The notes under the pieces are model-generated. The model searched no databases. It saw only the letters and a program-made list of their open reading frames with translations, and had not been told where the DNA came from. A DNA stretch of 64,000 nt from Bacillota bacterium (lineage in GTDB: Bacteria > Bacillota > Clostridia > Lachnospirales > Lachnospiraceae), in NCBI GenBank assembly GCA_023409535.1, contig JAEYGZ010000040.1, forward strand, positions 62,001 to 126,000, in the 5' to 3' direction. Within the stretch, counting starts at the first letter, position 1; every line of letters begins with the position of its first letter. Positions 61,133 through 64,000 of the stretch are shown one piece after another. The translations under genes and the position numbers were made by a program.

Positions 61133-61168
61133 AAAGGATCGGGTGTATAACAATACAGCCGATCCTTT
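61133..61168 (+). terminator. Terminator of the ATC-hydrolase/ABC operon
   Basis: AAAGGATCGG (61133-61142) and CCGATCCTTT (61159-61168) form a perfect ten-base stem running into TTG. The rest of the 310-base gap to 61396 is A/T-rich with no gene. Confidence 0.7.
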
Positions 61169-61395
61169 TGTCGATTCATATAAATCCGAAGTAAATCCAT
61201 TCCGTGCGGCAACTCTTTTCAGGATATTGTAATGCTGGTTTAAAATGTGAGTGATATTGATCGGCACTTTTTGTCGAATTGAGAATATTATGATTATACG
61301 GATTAAAATATTTATGTCAAATTATCAGCTGTTATCTTTAAGCAGTATATAACTTATTTCTTATGCCGAAGTATTAGATAGAGGGGATAGAATAT

Positions 61396-62364
61396 ATGAA
61401 GAAGGAAGAATTCAATTATATGAAAAATACAATGGGAGGGCTTACGGATGTTCCGGGTATTTTGGTTGGAACTGCAGAGGACGAAAGCGGACGCACCGGA
61501 TGTACAGTAATTATTTGTCCAAACGGAGCAGTTCCCGGTGTGTCTGTTGTTGGAGGAAACCCCGGTACAATGGAGACAGATAGTATCCGTCCGGGTACCA
61601 ATGAGGATCCGGTTCAGGCCGTTCTGCTCACCGGCGGAAGCAGATTTGGATTAGCTGCGGCAAGCGGTGTAATGCGCTGGCTATATGAACGGCAAATTGC
61701 GGAGGTACCTCATGTACCGGCAGCTGTCATTTTCGATCTCCTCTATGCAAGGGGATCAAACCCGCCTGATGCGGCCTTGGGATATGCCGCATGTCAGACG
61801 GCAAATACAGGCCCTGTAAAAGAAGGAAATGTGGGTGCCGGTGCAGGGGCAACAATTGGAAAATTCTACGGAATACCAATGAAGGGCGGACAGGGTACCG
61901 CATCTATTCATATTCCCGGAGGTCCTGTAGTTGCGGCGTTAGCAGTAGTCAACCCGCTTGGAGATGTATGGAATCAAAGCCGTATCGTAGTCGGAGCGCA
62001 GCGTCCGGATGGTAAATTTGTTAATCAGACAAAATTAATGCTGGAGGGCGTACCGTCGCCGCTGTTTCACGAAATGAATACCACAATAGCTGTGGTAGCG
62101 ACAACAGCACAACTTAACAAAGCAGAAACCAGCCGTGTGGCAACGCTTGCCCAGGACGGAATGGCACGGGCTATTTCTCCGGTTCATTCGCAGTGGGACG
62201 GTGACACGATTTTTTGCCTTGCAACAGGTTCTGATGCAGCTTACTATAAAGGCGACGCTGCTATCACAGTGATAGGAACTGCGGCTGCTGTAGTGCTTGA
62301 GAAGGCGATTATCCGGGGAGCGCTGGCGGCGCAATCGGAAATAGTCTCAAATTTACCTGAGTAA
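61396..62364 (+). CDS. P1-family peptidase (DmpA/BapA-like aminopeptidase)
   Basis: 322 residues of the P1 (DmpA/peptidase S58) family: GGLTDVPGILVGTAED at the start, VSVVGGNPGTMETD, GGSRFGLAAASGV, GAGAGATIGKFYG then MKGGQGTAS, the region where the chain is self-cleaved before a catalytic Ser/Thr in the family. These N-terminal nucleophile hydrolases release N-terminal residues, D-amino acid amides or beta-peptides. Soluble. It lies after the ABC operon but behind a terminator, so transcription is separate. Confidence 0.8.
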   Translation: MKKEEFNYMKNTMGGLTDVPGILVGTAEDESGRTGCTVIICPNGAVPGVSVVGGNPGTMETDSIRPGTNEDPVQAVLLTGGSRFGLAAASGVMRWLYERQIAEVPHVPAAVIFDLLYARGSNPPDAALGYAACQTANTGPVKEGNVGAGAGATIGKFYGIPMKGGQGTASIHIPGGPVVAALAVVNPLGDVWNQSRIVVGAQRPDGKFVNQTKLMLEGVPSPLFHEMNTTIAVVATTAQLNKAETSRVATLAQDGMARAISPVHSQWDGDTIFCLATGSDAAYYKGDAAITVIGTAAAVVLEKAIIRGALAAQSEIVSNLPE

Positions 62365-62436
62365 ATATCAGAATTTATTTTCCTTTTATAGCCATTTATG
62401 ATAAGATTTTAGATGTAATTTTTCCTGGACAAATAT

Positions 62437-62553
62437 ATGTATTGTGGATTATTATATCGAAGAGGCCGGAGCCGTCAGCACGAACGCTTTGAAGCTATAG
62501 AAACCTGGCTGTCAGGAGTATCAAAGCAAATCAGACAGATAAAACGGGAATAA
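62437..62553 (+). other. Possible short coding relic
   Basis: A 38-codon open frame rich in Arg/Glu (RRGRSRQHERFEAIETWL) with no ribosome site, in the 274-base gap before the membrane papain-like gene. It looks protein-like but is not assignable. Confidence 0.25.
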
Positions 62554-62638
62554 ACCATAGGATCTCATTAAGATATCAATAAAGCCAAGTGTAACAGGCA
62601 TAACGGCATAAGCTATGAAATAGGAGAAGAACAGTAAC

Positions 62639-63709
62639 ATGAACGATTTATTACAGCGGAGTAAATTTATAAATTGGGTCATCATTGTGCTTTTAGCAGG
62701 CCTGTTTGTATTTGCCAATTTACCGATCATGATCATCACTTACAGCTATCTGGCGGTGGTGATGATGATTCGAACCTGGCTGGGAGGTTTTAACAAGGGG
62801 GCGAAGATCGGGCTTAGCATTGCATATGGGATGGTTGTAGCTATCCAGATTGTTTTCTGCGCGTTGGTTGTGTTTACTTTGCGGGGAACAGGGGTTATGT
62901 ATTATCTGAGCAAGCTTTTTGCAGTTACATTGGTGCTGCTGCCCCTTGCTGTTGAACGCTTTGTTACGGTAAATAAAAATACGGAGTTTTACCTGCCTTC
63001 GGTAGAGGATATAGCAGCCGTCAGCTTTTCGGCAATGAGAAACAGCCAGGATAAAATTACGGAAATGATGAACAGTATCTCAAAGGCTGCCAAAAGTGCT
63101 TCGCCGGAAAATCTCAAAACGGTATTGGACGGCCTGCGCCGTCATAGCGCCACGCAATATATTAATAACGGCACATTGACCGGCGCATATTTTGATCATG
63201 CCAATGCCAGCCTGGAGGACCCGCATCTCTATATTGTTATTTCCAACACCGGCAGCGCTGCCAGTGAAATTATCTCTGTTTTTACACAAAAGCAATATAA
63301 CCATGCTTCTTTGTCATTTGACCGTGACCTTGACACCATCATCAGCTATAACGGCGGTGCCAACGTGTATCCACCGGGTATGAACATAGAGACACTGGAA
63401 CAGTTCCACCAAAAAGATGACGCATCGGTACTGGTATACAGCCTGCCTGTCACCAAACAACAAAAAAGTCTTATCATTAATAAAATTGCTGAAATTAACC
63501 GTGAAGGCAGCGCCTACAATATGATAGGGCTGATTGTGAAGCGTTCCTATAAACCGAACATTATGTTTTGTTCTCAATTTGTTTATAAAATGCTAAAATT
63601 GGCGGGAGTACAGTATTTCAACAAGAAAGAGGGTGAAGTTCGTCCCACGGACTTGATTGAATTGGATTATTACAAAAAGCTTTATTTTGAATATGAAATA
63701 AAATTCTAG
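62639..63709 (+). CDS. Membrane-anchored permuted papain-fold (YiiX/NlpC-P60-like) protein
   Basis: 356 residues. Three or four N-terminal membrane helices (about 10-110) are followed by a helical linker and a C-terminal domain (about 185-350) with QKQYNHASLSFD (catalytic His first) and IMFCSQFVYKMLKLAG (catalytic Cys later). This is the order of circularly permuted papain-like amidases such as YiiX/YaeF. Substrate may be an acyl, peptide or lipid amide at the membrane. AGGAGA precedes the ATG at some distance. Confidence 0.65.
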   Translation: MNDLLQRSKFINWVIIVLLAGLFVFANLPIMIITYSYLAVVMMIRTWLGGFNKGAKIGLSIAYGMVVAIQIVFCALVVFTLRGTGVMYYLSKLFAVTLVLLPLAVERFVTVNKNTEFYLPSVEDIAAVSFSAMRNSQDKITEMMNSISKAAKSASPENLKTVLDGLRRHSATQYINNGTLTGAYFDHANASLEDPHLYIVISNTGSAASEIISVFTQKQYNHASLSFDRDLDTIISYNGGANVYPPGMNIETLEQFHQKDDASVLVYSLPVTKQQKSLIINKIAEINREGSAYNMIGLIVKRSYKPNIMFCSQFVYKMLKLAGVQYFNKKEGEVRPTDLIELDYYKKLYFEYEIKF

Positions 63710-63773
63710 TCAACATTTAACCTTCCTATCAGGAATGCATACATTATATTGTATCTTACAAGGGGGGCTAAAT

Positions 63774-64000
63774 ATGAGAGGTGAGCCGTCAAACAGTGAC
63801 TTGCGTAATCTAATTATAGGTGTTGATCAAAAAATTCGCTTGCCAAACGGCAAATATGTAACTGCCATCAATTTTGACAATGCCGCCACCACTCCCATAT
63901 TATATTCCGTTCTTAGGGAGATAAAGCATTTCGCACCGTGGTATTCCTCAGTACATAGAGGAGGAGGGTATAAATCAAAGGTATCGTCGGACAGATATGA
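63774..64000 (+). CDS. Class-V aminotransferase / cysteine-desulfurase family, 3'-truncated by window edge
   Basis: The first 75 codons of a PLP enzyme. AINFDNAATTPILYSVL and PWYSSVHRGGGYKSKVSSDRY are the N-terminal hallmarks of class-V aminotransferases of the cysteine desulfurase/NifS-like type. AAGGGGGG precedes the ATG. The active-site Lys lies beyond the window, so the exact activity cannot be judged. Confidence 0.8.
   Translation, partial: MRGEPSNSDLRNLIIGVDQKIRLPNGKYVTAINFDNAATTPILYSVLREIKHFAPWYSSVHRGGGYKSKVSSDRY

Noticed and set aside
1..64000. CRISPR array, rRNA or tRNA genes
   Set aside because: No regularly spaced direct repeats, no rRNA conserved blocks and no cloverleaf with CCA-type end were seen on reading both strands; a short tRNA could still be missed without a covariance search.

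Overview
The window looks like a piece of the chromosome of a low-to-moderate GC anaerobic Firmicute, most likely a Lachnospiraceae/Clostridia member related to plant-polymer or chitin degraders. This is inferred from strong GGAGG ribosome sites, SigA-type promoters (TTGACA/TATAAT), BceRSAB and CsoR modules, oxygen-sensitive 4Fe-4S proteins and a secreted chitinase with carbohydrate-binding modules. I see no rRNA, tRNA, CRISPR array, intact prophage or intact transposase. Identification of the organism is inference. All protein families are assigned from motifs read by eye, without any database search. | Layout. 1-3.2 kb: two tandem two-module esterases of the PHB-depolymerase/feruloyl-esterase fold, the first cut by the window edge. 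3.2-6.9 kb: a decayed zone with an IS3-end palindrome, a SWIM zinc-finger gene broken by two frameshifts, remnants of an RQC-like gene, an AraC regulator and an acetyltransferase, and an intact DUF3788 gene. 6.9-12 kb: small single genes (VOC proteins, an alkyltransferase-like DNA repair protein, a YczE-type membrane protein with a divergent AraC regulator, an MntA/HepT toxin-antitoxin pair whose toxin has an amber stop, a PHP phosphoesterase). 12.2-16 kb: an OmpR/HisKA two-component pair and a membrane-anchored PAF-acetylhydrolase-like hydrolase, separated by a chain of four hairpins. 16.2-20.2 kb: DUF2200, two TetR regulators, an extended SDR reductase and an alpha/beta hydrolase. 20.2-23.1 kb: a stand-alone RsmH-type rRNA methyltransferase and a DEAD-box helicase. 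23.2-27.1 kb: a second IS3-end palindrome, then a GH18 chitinase and a CBM/crystallin/lysozyme-fold secreted protein. | 28.4-35.9 kb: a sugar or sugar-acid catabolic operon. It has a GPH-family importer, an MBL-fold hydrolase, an unusual TIM-barrel glycosidase-like protein, a GntR regulator, tartronate-semialdehyde reductase and glycerate 2-kinase, behind two identical copies of a FadR-like operator. 36.2-40.1 kb: an FtsX-type ABC exporter and its probable TetR regulator, with twin operators around the -35 box. 40.3-45.5 kb: an autoregulated TetR and membrane protein, a PhzF fragment, an uncharacterised HEAQH protein, a ferredoxin-like Fe-S protein and an uncharacterised 288-residue protein. 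45.7-51.7 kb: a BceRS-BceAB antimicrobial-peptide resistance module, a flavoprotein of the geranylgeranyl-reductase type and a MORN-like protein. 52-54.4 kb: a P1B metal ATPase and its CsoR repressor, with palindromic operators placed in each promoter. | 54.5-61.1 kb: a seven-gene operon with a consensus promoter, encoding an M20 amidohydrolase, an L-2-amino-thiazoline-4-carboxylate hydrolase homologue, a complete SsuABC/TauABC-like ABC importer, a nitroreductase-family enzyme and an SDR oxidoreductase, followed by a separate P1-family peptidase. This is the best candidate for an undescribed system: uptake and opening of a sulfur/nitrogen heterocycle or capped cysteine derivative. 62.6-64 kb: a membrane-anchored permuted papain-fold protein and the start of a class-V aminotransferase (cysteine desulfurase family) that leaves the window.
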